A DNA stretch of 64,000 bases from Leyella stercorea (GTDB lineage Bacteria; Bacteroidota; Bacteroidia; Bacteroidales; Bacteroidaceae). The notes beneath the pieces were generated by a model, which saw only the letters and a list, made by a program, of their open reading frames with translations, was not told where the DNA came from and ran no database searches. How positions within the stretch are numbered: position 1 is the first letter of the stretch; every line of letters begins with the position of its first letter. Location of the stretch: positions 1 through 64,000 of the forward strand of contig NZ_JADYTS010000007.1 of assembly GCF_021531355.1 (NCBI RefSeq). Reading direction: 5' to 3'. The translations under genes were made by a program, and so were the position numbers. Shown here piece by piece: positions 8,121-16,807 of the stretch.

Positions 8121-8837
8121 ATGAGTGTTATAACAGAAATAAAATACAAATATCTCTTGAATAAATCCTACTTGCGTATTTGTACTGGTGCAAAAGTAAG
8201 AATAGGAAAAAATGTAAAGATTTGTAATAGCCGTATTATCGTAACGTCAGGCTCCCATATGGAAATAGGCGATAATGTCTGCATTGAAAATTCTATTATA
8301 TCCGTTGTTAACGGAATATGTACAATATGTAATAATTCTATTATAGGTTGTACATCTAATAGATTAATGTTTAATATAGAACAAGGAGAGATACATATAG
8401 GACACCATTCAAAAATCAGTGCCTTTCGTTTTTGGGTAAGGTTTGGAGGTGTTATTTCCATTGGAGATTATACCAATATTAATAGTGGTTCTGAAATTCG
8501 TTGTGATGAATATGTATCTATAGGCAGTTTTAATCAAATAAGCTATAATGTTAATATTTGGGACACTAATACCCATAATATTCTTTCAAGAGAAGAACGA
8601 AGAAGAGTTACAATTAGCCACTATCCATATTACGGATATGAAGAAAGAAAGCCAAAGACTAAAAAGATAAAAATAGGAAATGATTGTTGGATTGGTGAAA
8701 AAGCATCAATATTGAAAGGTACTTTAATAGGTGACGATGTAATTGTAGGGTATAATTGCTTGCTGTCAAATCAGATGATACCTAATGCGACAACAGTTGT
8801 CTCTAAGTGTTTACTTGATATTCGTAAAAGAGATTGA
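8121..8837 (+). CDS. Hexapeptide-repeat (LbH) acyltransferase
   Basis: A 238-residue cytoplasmic protein made largely of left-handed beta-helix hexads: 'VRIGKNVKIC', 'MEIGDNVCIEN', 'IHIGHHSKIS', 'ISIGDYTNIN' and the closing 'IKIGNDCWIGEKASILKGT'. It probably acetylates a sugar of the repeat unit. The active-site region is 'WDTNTHN' near residue 150, in place of the usual N-H-D loop. It starts 10 bp after the previous stop and overlaps nothing. Confidence 0.85.
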   Translation: MSVITEIKYKYLLNKSYLRICTGAKVRIGKNVKICNSRIIVTSGSHMEIGDNVCIENSIISVVNGICTICNNSIIGCTSNRLMFNIEQGEIHIGHHSKISAFRFWVRFGGVISIGDYTNINSGSEIRCDEYVSIGSFNQISYNVNIWDTNTHNILSREERRRVTISHYPYYGYEERKPKTKKIKIGNDCWIGEKASILKGTLIGDDVIVGYNCLLSNQMIPNATTVVSKCLLDIRKRD

Positions 8838-8844
8838 TAAAAAT

Positions 8845-9888
8845 ATGATAGATGTAATTGTTTCAGTAATAATACCTATCTATAATGTTGAGAACTTTAT
8901 AGATAGAGGAATTAGTTTTCTTTTAAATCAGACATATCGACATTTTGAAATAATTCTTGTTGATGACGGTTCAACTGATGGAAGCTTGGAAAAATGTCAA
9001 TATTGGGCTCAAAGAGAAGAGAGGATAAGTGTAATTCATCAAGAAAATCAAGGGGCTGGTGGCGCAAGGAACAAAGGTATTGATAACGCAAAAGGAAGGT
9101 ATATCTATTTTTTTGATATAGACGATGAAATATCTAATGAACTGATTGAACTTAATGTTCAAATAATGGAATCTTATAAAGTTGACTTTGTCCTTTTTGG
9201 TTATAGGAGTGTAGAAACTGCTTATAAATCAGAGACGGTAGTATCTTTTCAAGATAGTATTATCAGATCGAATACTGATTTAAGAGATAAATACATAGAG
9301 TTGTTTATACTTAAAATGAATGGGTTTCCTTGGAATAAATTTTATCGCAAGTCATTCTTGGATAGGTATAATATAAGATTCGAAAATCAGCGAATTCAAC
9401 AAGACGAGGTTTTTAACCTTAAGGTGTACCATTATTTGGATAATGCTTATGTATCTTCAAATGTCTTATACACTTACTACATATACAATAATGGAAATAC
9501 TCGATCACGTTTTATCCCTAATCGTTTTGATATCTACAAATCTGTCCGACATCATTTTGATGATTTAAAGGATTTCTGGAATTTAGAAGATCATCGATTG
9601 GATGATTATCTAAACAAACGTTTCTATCAAAGTGTAATGGCTTGTTTGTTGTTTAATCTAACACATCCGAAGAGCACATTCACTAAACAACAGGCAAAGG
9701 TAGAGATAAACCGAGTTATGGACGATCCTCTAACCATAGAAGCATTTGACTATGCAAGGAAAAACATAACGGGTATAGAGCAGAGGCTGTATCGGAAGGC
9801 ATGTAAGAGTAGAAGCTTATTACAAATAAGGATATTGACAGGTCTGTTTTCTTCATTGAGGAAAGTACATAATCTTCTAAAAAGATAA
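8845..9888 (+). CDS. Family 2 glycosyltransferase
   Basis: From ATG 8845 the product has 347 residues. The GT-A fold is clear: 'VSVIIPIYNVE' at the N-terminus, the DDGSTDG motif at residues 40-46, and 'YFFDIDDEIS' as the metal-binding DxD region near residue 90. 'GFPWNKFYRKSFL' and 'QQDEVFNLKVY' follow, with the E-D of the acceptor region. No membrane segment is evident. It would transfer one sugar from a nucleotide donor during repeat-unit assembly. An in-frame upstream start at 8785 would overlap the previous gene and is not favoured. Confidence 0.9.
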   Translation: MIDVIVSVIIPIYNVENFIDRGISFLLNQTYRHFEIILVDDGSTDGSLEKCQYWAQREERISVIHQENQGAGGARNKGIDNAKGRYIYFFDIDDEISNELIELNVQIMESYKVDFVLFGYRSVETAYKSETVVSFQDSIIRSNTDLRDKYIELFILKMNGFPWNKFYRKSFLDRYNIRFENQRIQQDEVFNLKVYHYLDNAYVSSNVLYTYYIYNNGNTRSRFIPNRFDIYKSVRHHFDDLKDFWNLEDHRLDDYLNKRFYQSVMACLLFNLTHPKSTFTKQQAKVEINRVMDDPLTIEAFDYARKNITGIEQRLYRKACKSRSLLQIRILTGLFSSLRKVHNLLKR

Positions 9889-9892
9889 ATAT

Positions 9893-10513
9893 ATGAATAT
9901 TAGAAGCATACTAAGCACAATTTACCATTGTTTACGTCCAATAGTAGTAAAGGGTAAAAATAATATTATACATAATCGTTCGAAGATTGGTTCCGGGTTT
10001 AGGATATTTATAGAAGGCAAAAATAACAATATAGAAATTGGTAAAAATTGTCTTTTGACTAATACCCAGATAATAATGCATGGTAATGACAATTCTATTT
10101 TTATAGACGATAAAGTGCGTTTTATGGGACCTTGCAAAATCGTAATGGGGGGGGTAAGTTCACTTGTTATTAAATATAATGCAGGAATTAGAGGAGTGGA
10201 ATTCAATCTAAATGGTGCAAATATTGAGGTCGGTGAATTGTGTATGTTTAGTTATGGTATAACATTGCGTAATCACGACTCACATAGAATTATTAATCCT
10301 ATTGATGGTTCTGTTATGAATAGCCCCAAGGATATTGTTTTAGGCAAACATGTGTGGGTTGCTCAAAATGCAACGATTTTAAAGGGTTGCCATATTGGAG
10401 ATAACTCAGTCATTGGCTTTGGGTCTATCGTTACCAAAAGTTGTGATTCTGGATCAATAATGACGGGTGTTCCTGCAAAAGTAGTAAAAGAAAATATAAA
10501 TTGGGATTATTGA
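9893..10513 (+). CDS. Hexapeptide-repeat acyltransferase carrying an in-frame poly-G tract
   Basis: A 206-residue LbH-fold acyltransferase ('NNIEIGKNCLL', 'NSIFIDDKVRF', 'IVLGKHVWVAQNATILKG', 'GVPAKVV' near the end) with the catalytic-type loop 'LRNHDSHRI' near residue 127. It likely adds an acetyl group to the glycan. The eight G at 10147-10154 are read in frame as Met-Gly-Gly-Val (residues 85-88), so the gene is currently ON. Seven G would place TAA directly after the tract and truncate the protein at residue 87; nine G would shift the frame. Five bases separate it from the previous stop. Confidence 0.86.
   Translation: MNIRSILSTIYHCLRPIVVKGKNNIIHNRSKIGSGFRIFIEGKNNNIEIGKNCLLTNTQIIMHGNDNSIFIDDKVRFMGPCKIVMGGVSSLVIKYNAGIRGVEFNLNGANIEVGELCMFSYGITLRNHDSHRIINPIDGSVMNSPKDIVLGKHVWVAQNATILKGCHIGDNSVIGFGSIVTKSCDSGSIMTGVPAKVVKENINWDY
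10147..10154 (+). repeat. Poly-G tract 2 (8 G), gene in ON phase
   Basis: Context is AAT-G8-TAAG, the same as tract 1. Here the frame remains open across the tract. Confidence 0.85.
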
Positions 10514-10523
10514 AATTAATTAA

Positions 10524-11255
10524 ATGAAACCACATATCCTTATCAACATGCACTACCTTGAAATAGGTGGTGCAGAGACAGCCCTAATCGGCTTGCTCAA
10601 TGCATTAGATCCTAAACGTGTGGACGTAGACTTGTTCTTACATGACCATAGAGGTGAGATGATACAGTTCGTTCCCGAATGGGTGAATGTGTTGCCGCCA
10701 ATAAAGGAATATACAATGCTGGAGCGTCCGATAAAGGAACTCGTGAATCGTGGCCATTGGTTGATAGCTGCAGCCAGACTTTGGGCGAAGTATGTCAGCA
10801 AGAAGGCTTACAAGAAGAGCCATAGCTGTTTGCCAAATGCAAGCGTGTTTCACTATATGGCTAAATATACCACACCTTTGCTGCCACGGATTAATCCTAA
10901 CGTAACTTACGATTTGGCAATCAGTTTTCTTACGCCACATCAGATTACACTTCAGAAAATCGATGCTCGTAAGCGTATAGCCTGGATACACACCGACTAT
11001 ACCAAGATATGGGTGGACGCAGATGATGAATTGCCAGTATGGAGTAAATACGATTATATTGCAAGTATATCACCAGATGTAACTAAGACTTTCCTTCAAA
11101 CATTCCCAACACTTGCAAATACCAACAAGATTGTAGAGATTGAGAATATTCTGTCTCCTGCTTTTGTGCGTCGACGTGCAGATATAGAGGATGTTGAGAC
11201 TGAACTAAATAGCTATGGGGGGGGTAAAAATCCTCACAATAGGAAGATTCAGTGA
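10524..11255 (+). CDS. N-terminal half of a GT4-family glycosyltransferase, frame broken at poly-G
   Basis: A 243-residue product with the N-terminal domain of a group 1 (GT4) glycosyltransferase: 'LEIGGAETALIGLLNAL' is the glycine-rich acceptor-side loop, and 'RIAWIHTDY' and 'YIASISPDV' follow. The frame reads through 'ELNSYGGGK' encoded by the G tract at 11217-11224 and stops at 11253-11255. The C-terminal donor domain lies in the next frame. With seven G the two halves join into a 434-residue enzyme. In the present sequence the enzyme should be OFF unless slippage occurs. Confidence 0.85.
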   Translation: MKPHILINMHYLEIGGAETALIGLLNALDPKRVDVDLFLHDHRGEMIQFVPEWVNVLPPIKEYTMLERPIKELVNRGHWLIAAARLWAKYVSKKAYKKSHSCLPNASVFHYMAKYTTPLLPRINPNVTYDLAISFLTPHQITLQKIDARKRIAWIHTDYTKIWVDADDELPVWSKYDYIASISPDVTKTFLQTFPTLANTNKIVEIENILSPAFVRRRADIEDVETELNSYGGGKNPHNRKIQ

Positions 11256-11829
11256 GCAGAAAAACTTTGACAATTTACCAGACATTTGTAGAAGATTGAT
11301 TGAAGAAATGACAAGATTATTATCTGTAGGTCGCTTCTCTGAAGCAAAGAACTATGACAACGTGCCCGACATTTGCCGACGTATGGTGAAAGAGGGTGTT
11401 GACGTTAAGTGGTTTATTATAGGTTTCGGTGGTGACGAACAACTTATAAGAAGAAAGATAGAGGAGGCTGGTATGCAAGAGCATGTCATCATCCTCGGCA
11501 AGCGTAGTAATCCCTACCCATACATCAAGGCATGCGATATATATGTGCAGCCGTCAAGATATGAGGGTAAGAGCGTAACGGTACGCGAGGCTCAAATGCT
11601 TTGCAAGCCAGTAGTAGTGACCAACTATCCTACAGCTTCCAGCCAAATAAAGAATGGTATAGATGGCGTAATTGTTCCGATGGACAATGAAGGCTGTGCC
11701 TGTGGTTTGGCACAGGTCATTACGGATAAGGCCCTACAAGAGCGTCTTGTTGGATATCTCAAAACCCATGACTATGGCAACGAGAGTGAAGTTGAGAAGA
11801 TATATCGTATGATAGAGGAGGCAAAATGA
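11215..11829 (+). CDS. C-terminal half of the same GT4 glycosyltransferase, with a partial internal duplication
   Basis: The frame (205 codons with stop) holds the GT4 donor-binding domain: 'WFIIGFGGDEQLI', 'VIILGKRSNPYPYIKACDIY', 'QPSRYEGKSVTVREAQMLCK'. Its ATG lies within the upstream gene, directly before the G tract, so independent translation is doubtful. The first 50 residues contain the same segment twice: 'ILTIGRFSEQKNFDNLPDIC' and 'LLSVGRFSEAKNYDNVPDIC'. The DNA of the two copies differs much more than the protein, so the first copy looks imported rather than duplicated recently. Confidence 0.82.
   Translation: MGGVKILTIGRFSEQKNFDNLPDICRRLIEEMTRLLSVGRFSEAKNYDNVPDICRRMVKEGVDVKWFIIGFGGDEQLIRRKIEEAGMQEHVIILGKRSNPYPYIKACDIYVQPSRYEGKSVTVREAQMLCKPVVVTNYPTASSQIKNGIDGVIVPMDNEGCACGLAQVITDKALQERLVGYLKTHDYGNESEVEKIYRMIEEAK
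11217..11224 (+). repeat. Poly-G tract 3 (8 G), gene in OFF phase
   Basis: Context is TAT-G8-TAAA. Seven G would fuse 10524-11829 in one frame; eight G ends at 11255; nine G gives immediate TAA. Confidence 0.88.
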
Positions 11830-11903
11830 TGAAACAGCGTGATCTCTCACTCGACTTGCTGCGCATTGTGGCATGTGTGATGGTAGTGATGATGCACAGT
11901 TGA
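11826..11903 (+). pseudogene. 5' stub of an acyltransferase-3 (OafA-like) gene
   Basis: ATG at 11826 overlaps the end of the glycosyltransferase and gives 25 residues, 'MKQRDLSLDLLRIVACVMVV' then 'MMHS', before TGA 11901-11903. This is the typical first membrane helix of the membrane acyltransferases of family 3 (R-x-x-x-x-D-x-L-R-x-x-A). The other ten or so helices are missing. It is a deletion remnant of an O-acetyltransferase gene. Confidence 0.75.
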
Positions 11904-11943
11904 TGAACTTAAAGATAATTAACGAATTATTCATATTAGTTTT

Positions 11944-12657
11944 ATGATACCCAAAATTATTCATTACTGCTGGTTCAGTCGTAACCCATTGCCCGAATCT
12001 GCAAAAAAATGTATTGATAGTTGGCGCAAGTTCTTGCCTGATTATGAAATAAAAGAATGGAACGAAGACAACTTCGATGTTAACATAATACCCTATACCC
12101 AACAAGCATACGAAGCCAAGAAATATGCTTTCGTAAGCGACTATGCCCGCTTCTGGATTCTGTATCATCATGGCGGTGTATACTTTGACACAGATGTGGA
12201 GGTGATAAGACCGATGGATGATATCATTGAGAAGGGAGCGTTCTTTGGAATGGAGTTGGTTGATAATAAGAATAATGCAATTGCAGTAAATCCTGGTCTT
12301 GGAATGGCCTCGGAGACTCAACACCCACTATATAAACGTATGCTTGATGGATATGTAAATCTGAACTTCATTCTTGAGAATGGAGAAAAAAATCCATTCT
12401 CAATGATACCAATGCTTACTGGATTCCTCTCCAATGACGGACTTAAAGTAGACTCGTCAATACAGAAAGTTGATGAGGTTACGATTTATCCCCCAGATTT
12501 CTTTAATCCATGGGACGACTTGTTGGGGAAATTGAATAAAACAGCCAATACACGCACAATACATTGGTATAGCAAGACATGGATGAAGCAAGAATCAATA
12601 GTTGTTGTATGGGCAAAGAGAATTGTGAGAAGAGTTCTTCGTTTTATTAAAAGGTAA
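11944..12657 (+). CDS. GT32-family glycosyltransferase
   Basis: A 237-residue cytoplasmic enzyme beginning 'MIPKIIHYCWFSRNPLP', with the DxD core 'SDYARFWILYHHGGVYFDTD' at residues about 64-83. This is the classical GT32 (OCH1/capsule) signature: the first D and R position the substrate and the FDTD binds the metal ion. A basic, hydrophobic C-terminal tail suggests association with the membrane surface. It follows the acyltransferase stub by 40 bp and precedes the polymerase gene by 8 bp. Confidence 0.9.
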   Translation: MIPKIIHYCWFSRNPLPESAKKCIDSWRKFLPDYEIKEWNEDNFDVNIIPYTQQAYEAKKYAFVSDYARFWILYHHGGVYFDTDVEVIRPMDDIIEKGAFFGMELVDNKNNAIAVNPGLGMASETQHPLYKRMLDGYVNLNFILENGEKNPFSMIPMLTGFLSNDGLKVDSSIQKVDEVTIYPPDFFNPWDDLLGKLNKTANTRTIHWYSKTWMKQESIVVVWAKRIVRRVLRFIKR

Positions 12658-12665
12658 TATTATTT

Positions 12666-13772
12666 ATGGAAATAGCACAATTATATTATCCTATATATTT
12701 ATTGATTGTTACTTTGTTTTCTATACAAGTATACGGAAAATACAATAAACGAATCAACCCTATATTAGGAATGCAAAAACGAGGCTTAGATGGAGAATGT
12801 CTCATTCTAATGTTCTTTATGATACTATTTATAGGACTTCGTCCAGTTAGTGGAAGGTACTTTGGTGATATGGGTAACTATGTTGCATCTTATCATGCTT
12901 TTTATGAAAATGTTCCTTTCGTTTTTAATCCATTAGCAGAAAATTTATTATGGGACAACTGGTGGGCATTATGGGGTAGTATGTGTTTAGGAACAGAGAC
13001 GTTCTTTCTATTATCTGCTGCAATTTATTTTGTCTGTACATACATAGCTTGTCGTAAATGGTTTCCTAATGATACGTTTATTGCTTATTTGTTTTTTCTT
13101 GCAGCTTTCTCAACCTTTTCTTATACAACAAACGGATGTAAAGCAGGAAATGCTGCTGCATTGTTCTTAGTGGCAATGGCTTATCGAGATAAACTGTATG
13201 TATGCATACCTTTCCTCTTACTCTCTTTAGGTATTCATCATTCCATGAAACTGCCAATTGTAGCTTTTATCCTTGCGAGTCTTTTTAAGAATCCTAAAAT
13301 GTATCTTATGGCTTGGGGTATTTGCCTTCTACTATCATTAGCACATATTACATGGTTTCAAGTGCTTTTTGCTCAAATAAGTGCAGATAATGGAGATGCA
13401 CATGGTGCCAACTATCTTTTAGGATCAGATACTAATGGGTGGGGTGGAAAATCAGGTTTTAGATATGATTTTGTTTTGTATTCTGCAATGCCAGTTTGGG
13501 TTGGTTATTATGCGGTATTCAAGAAAAAGATCAAATCCTTAAATTATAACTTTATATTAAATGTCTATACTATATTAAATTCAGTATGGATGCTTTGCAT
13601 GTATGCCGAATTTACAAACCGAATAGCTTATTTAAGTTGGTTTATGTATCCATTCGTGTTGATCTATCCTCTGGTATGTGAAAACTGGGGTATACAAAAA
13701 TACCGAACTCTTTCGAAGATAATGTTGTACCATTTAGGGTTTACTTTATTTATGCAGATTATTTATTATTAA
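12666..13772 (+). CDS. wzy: EpsG-family O-antigen/capsule polymerase (Wzy-like)
   Basis: A 368-residue integral membrane protein with about 10 hydrophobic segments. 'ILFIGLRPVSGRYFGDMGNY' early in the protein is the conserved EpsG signature (GLR..... D...Y), and the 'FSTFSYTTNGCKAGNAAALF' region fits the same family, where the segment is usually R-Q-x-x-A. It would polymerise repeat units on the periplasmic side after flipping by the wzx product. As usual for such proteins, sequence is AT-rich and lineage-specific. The symbol is by function. Confidence 0.85.
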   Translation: MEIAQLYYPIYLLIVTLFSIQVYGKYNKRINPILGMQKRGLDGECLILMFFMILFIGLRPVSGRYFGDMGNYVASYHAFYENVPFVFNPLAENLLWDNWWALWGSMCLGTETFFLLSAAIYFVCTYIACRKWFPNDTFIAYLFFLAAFSTFSYTTNGCKAGNAAALFLVAMAYRDKLYVCIPFLLLSLGIHHSMKLPIVAFILASLFKNPKMYLMAWGICLLLSLAHITWFQVLFAQISADNGDAHGANYLLGSDTNGWGGKSGFRYDFVLYSAMPVWVGYYAVFKKKIKSLNYNFILNVYTILNSVWMLCMYAEFTNRIAYLSWFMYPFVLIYPLVCENWGIQKYRTLSKIMLYHLGFTLFMQIIYY

Positions 13773-13785
13773 ATGTTTGTCTCAA

Positions 13786-14772
13786 ATGAAACTTCTTACA
13801 ATATTTACTCCCACCTACAATCGCAAGCATACGATTGGTAGGACATATGATAGTCTTTTGCGTCAGACAAGCAAAGATTTTAATTGGTTGATTATAGATG
13901 ACGGTTCTATTGATGGCACCAAGGAGTGGGTGGAATCATTAGGACATGGAGTATGGATGGATGGTCCTGTTTACGATTGGATGGGACGTAAAAAAACTTC
14001 TGATAGTAATCATGTACACTTTGTCGTAGAAGTGCCAACATCAGATGGTAATAGTCTACATATCGACTATATTTATAAACCGAATGGTGGTCTATATACT
14101 GGCTATAATGTAGCTTATGATTTTATTCAGACAGAACTATGTGCCTGCATTGATTCTGATGATTTTGCTCCTGATGATGCAGTAGAAAAGATATGTAGGC
14201 TATGGAAGGAAAAAGGTTCTGACAAATACTGTGGTGTTATAGGGTTAGATTTTTATTTAGATGGTTCACCAATTGGTGGTTACTTACCACAAAGAATGAC
14301 AGAATGTTATCGTTCAGATCTTTTTATAAAAAACATACATCAAGGGGATAGTAAGGAAGTAATGCGCACAGAATTAATGCGTAGTGTAGCTCCACAAATA
14401 GGATTTGAGGGAGAGAAGAATTTCAATCCTGCTTATATGTTAGCTCAAGTATGGGATAAGCTTCCTCTTTTGATTATTAATGAAAATTTGTGTTTTGTAG
14501 ATTACCAATTAGGGGCAGATAGTATGTCACAAGGCATATTTAAACAATATTTAAATAGTCCTAGAAGTTATGCAAAGATGCGTATTATGCATTTGAAATT
14601 GCAAAGATATAATTATTCACTAAAATTTAAGGAAGCTGCTCATTATATATCGTCTTGTATTATTTCAAAAGATAAGAATTGGTTAAGAAATTCACCAATG
14701 AAGTTAACAACAATACTTGCCATTCCACTTGGCTTACTCTTCTATGCTATAATTAAAATCAAAAATAGATAA
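13786..14772 (+). CDS. Family 2 glycosyltransferase
   Basis: The ATG at 13786 is preferred over the TTG at 13777; the product has 328 residues. GT-A motifs are 'LLTIFTPTYNR' at the N-terminus, 'IDDGSIDGTKEW' near residue 38 and 'CIDSDDFAPDDA' near residue 123 with the DxD site. An unusual stretch between them ('MDGPVYDWMGRKKTSDSNHV') lengthens the nucleotide-binding region. A hydrophobic C-terminal segment 'AIPLGLLFYAIIKI' may anchor it. It ends one base before the next gene. Confidence 0.88.
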   Translation: MKLLTIFTPTYNRKHTIGRTYDSLLRQTSKDFNWLIIDDGSIDGTKEWVESLGHGVWMDGPVYDWMGRKKTSDSNHVHFVVEVPTSDGNSLHIDYIYKPNGGLYTGYNVAYDFIQTELCACIDSDDFAPDDAVEKICRLWKEKGSDKYCGVIGLDFYLDGSPIGGYLPQRMTECYRSDLFIKNIHQGDSKEVMRTELMRSVAPQIGFEGEKNFNPAYMLAQVWDKLPLLIINENLCFVDYQLGADSMSQGIFKQYLNSPRSYAKMRIMHLKLQRYNYSLKFKEAAHYISSCIISKDKNWLRNSPMKLTTILAIPLGLLFYAIIKIKNR

Positions 14773-14773
14773 T

Positions 14774-15883
14774 ATGATACGTGTATTACATATACTTCAC
14801 TCCATGAATAGAGGTGGTGCAGAGAATGCTTTAATGAATTACTATCGTCATGTTGATCGTAATTGTATTCAATTTGATTTTCTTTTAACAGATCAGTCAA
14901 AATGTCAATTTGAAGACGAAATATTATCGTTAGGAGGACGTGTGTTTAGAGTACCTCTTCTGACTATAGCAAATCCCTTTCCTTATATTAAAGGTGTTAA
15001 AAATTTTCTAGGAGAGCATCCTGAATATAAAATAGTACATTCGCACACTTCTTCAAAAAGCTTTTTCCCTTTGTTCTTAGCGAAGAAACAAGGCGTTCCC
15101 GTTCGCATAAGCCATTCCCACAGTTCAATGGCTGAGGGTGGAATAAATGGAATGATACGTAAAATGTTGAGGCCTTTTTTAAAATTAGTGGCTACAGATT
15201 GGGTTACTTGTGGAGAGCAAGCAGGAGAATATCTTTATGGTAAAAAAGCTCAAAAAGAAGGAAAAGTAAAGTTATTTAGAAATGTTATTGAAGCTGAACA
15301 TTTTCATTTCTCGAAGGAAAAAAGAGAACAAATGCGAGATTTTCTTGGAATAGATAATGATGTGTTTGTTATAGGACATACAGCCCGTTTTGATCCAGTA
15401 AAGAACCATAAATTTGACGTAGACATATTAGTAGAAATAAAAAAAATACATCCAAATTGTAAACTATTAGAACTTGGTCTTGGTGTAAAAGAAGGTATTT
15501 TAGAATACGCAAAACAAAAAGGAGTTGATGAAGATATTATTTTTGCTGGCGTAGTTAATAATGTTTTCGATTATGAACAGGCAATGGATGTATTTATACT
15601 TCCTTCATTTAACGAGGGTCTGCCTTTGTCAATTGTAGAAGCTCAAGTTTCAGGCTTGCCTTGTTTCACAACCGAAGGTACTGTATCAAAGGAGTGTAGT
15701 GTGACAAATCTTGTAAGTTACATACCACTTGAAGTAGGGGCTAAGGTATGGGCCAAACAAATTTGGGAATCAAGAAATGTAGAAAGAATAGATAGATTTG
15801 TTGAAATTGCATCAGCAGGTTACGATGCTCAAACTTCAGCAAAAAAACTTCAAGATTTCTATATGAAAAAAATATTGAAATAA
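14774..15883 (+). CDS. GT4-family glycosyltransferase (EpsF-like)
   Basis: A 369-residue two-domain GT-B enzyme. The N-terminal loop is 'RGGAENALMNYYRH' at residues 14-27, 'VHSHTSSKSFFPLF' follows near residue 92, and the donor domain shows 'GHTARFDPVKNH' and 'LPSFNEGLPLSIVEAQ' with the E-x7-E-type motif near residue 278. The family comprises exopolysaccharide glycosyltransferases such as EpsF. It is a single uninterrupted frame without a G tract, so unlike the GT4 at 10524 it is constitutively readable. Confidence 0.9.
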   Translation: MIRVLHILHSMNRGGAENALMNYYRHVDRNCIQFDFLLTDQSKCQFEDEILSLGGRVFRVPLLTIANPFPYIKGVKNFLGEHPEYKIVHSHTSSKSFFPLFLAKKQGVPVRISHSHSSMAEGGINGMIRKMLRPFLKLVATDWVTCGEQAGEYLYGKKAQKEGKVKLFRNVIEAEHFHFSKEKREQMRDFLGIDNDVFVIGHTARFDPVKNHKFDVDILVEIKKIHPNCKLLELGLGVKEGILEYAKQKGVDEDIIFAGVVNNVFDYEQAMDVFILPSFNEGLPLSIVEAQVSGLPCFTTEGTVSKECSVTNLVSYIPLEVGAKVWAKQIWESRNVERIDRFVEIASAGYDAQTSAKKLQDFYMKKILK

Positions 15884-15889
15884 AGATTT

Positions 15890-16807
15890 ATGCTTTCAAC
15901 AAAAGACTTATATATGAAGGCTTGTATGCAGTCAAAAGAACTGCATGCAATGACCGACGAGGAACGTTCTCATTTGCAGGAACATCTTCGTAAGATGTAT
16001 ATAGAGATAGAAAAGGTATGCGACCGTCATGGTTTACATATGTGTACTGGTTATGGAACAGTACTTGGAGCTATACGACATAATGGTTTCATTCCTTGGG
16101 ATGATGATATGGACTTGCTCATGCCTCGTGAGGATTATGACAAACTGATAAATCTTTATGCGGATGAATTGCCAGAGAACCTTAAGATTTATGCTCCGAA
16201 TAGCAAGCAAAAGGCTATTTATCGTTTTGCGAAGGTCGTAGACACTAACACCCGTTTTATTTCTCCAGGATCTATTGAAGACGAAACTAAAGGAGTGTTT
16301 ATAGATATTTTCCCATTAGAGTTTGCCACAAAGAATAAACTCGCTTTAAAATGGCGAAATACATATACACGTATGCTTTTGTTGGCTTCTTCCTGTGTTG
16401 AACAATACAAGGAAAACTCTGACTTATACAGAAGACTGATGTGCTCTTCTTCTGTTGGAAAAAGGACTTATTTAATAAGGAATCTAATAGGCAAGTTTTT
16501 TTCATTCAGAAATGTTCAGTCTTGGTATAATCGGGTAGATAACTATTGTAATTATAAGAAAAATACAGGTGTTGTAAACGTTCCTTCTGATGGAGGTTTG
16601 ATAAAGAGCCTTATACCTCATACAATAGAATCGTTCTTCCCTGCACGTAAGGTAAAGTTTGATGATATCGAAATATATGTACCTAAATGCACAGAAGAAT
16701 ATCTTGTAAATAACTATGGTGATTGGAAACAGGTACCTCCTGAAGGACAGAGGTGGCAGCATTTTATTGTAAGATTGCAATTTGATTTAAATTCGTGTAA
16801 AAAATGA
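15890..16807 (+). CDS. LicD-family phosphotransferase
   Basis: A 305-residue LicD protein. The family transfers phosphocholine or related phospho-alcohols from a CDP-linked donor to cell-surface glycans. The signature lies at residues about 54-77: 'YGTVLGAIRHNGF' followed by 'IPWDDDMDLLMPREDY', with all the acidic residues. It overlaps the following aminotransferase-like gene by 4 bp (ATGA), and a cytidylyltransferase follows, so the three genes form one unit. The transferred group is inferred to be an amino-alcohol phosphate rather than choline, since no choline uptake or kinase gene is seen here. Confidence 0.9.
   Translation: MLSTKDLYMKACMQSKELHAMTDEERSHLQEHLRKMYIEIEKVCDRHGLHMCTGYGTVLGAIRHNGFIPWDDDMDLLMPREDYDKLINLYADELPENLKIYAPNSKQKAIYRFAKVVDTNTRFISPGSIEDETKGVFIDIFPLEFATKNKLALKWRNTYTRMLLLASSCVEQYKENSDLYRRLMCSSSVGKRTYLIRNLIGKFFSFRNVQSWYNRVDNYCNYKKNTGVVNVPSDGGLIKSLIPHTIESFFPARKVKFDDIEIYVPKCTEEYLVNNYGDWKQVPPEGQRWQHFIVRLQFDLNSCKK

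Noticed and set aside
13436..13446. A further G-rich stretch in the polymerase gene
   Set aside because: It reads GGGTGGGGTGG and is not a homopolymer; the frame is intact.
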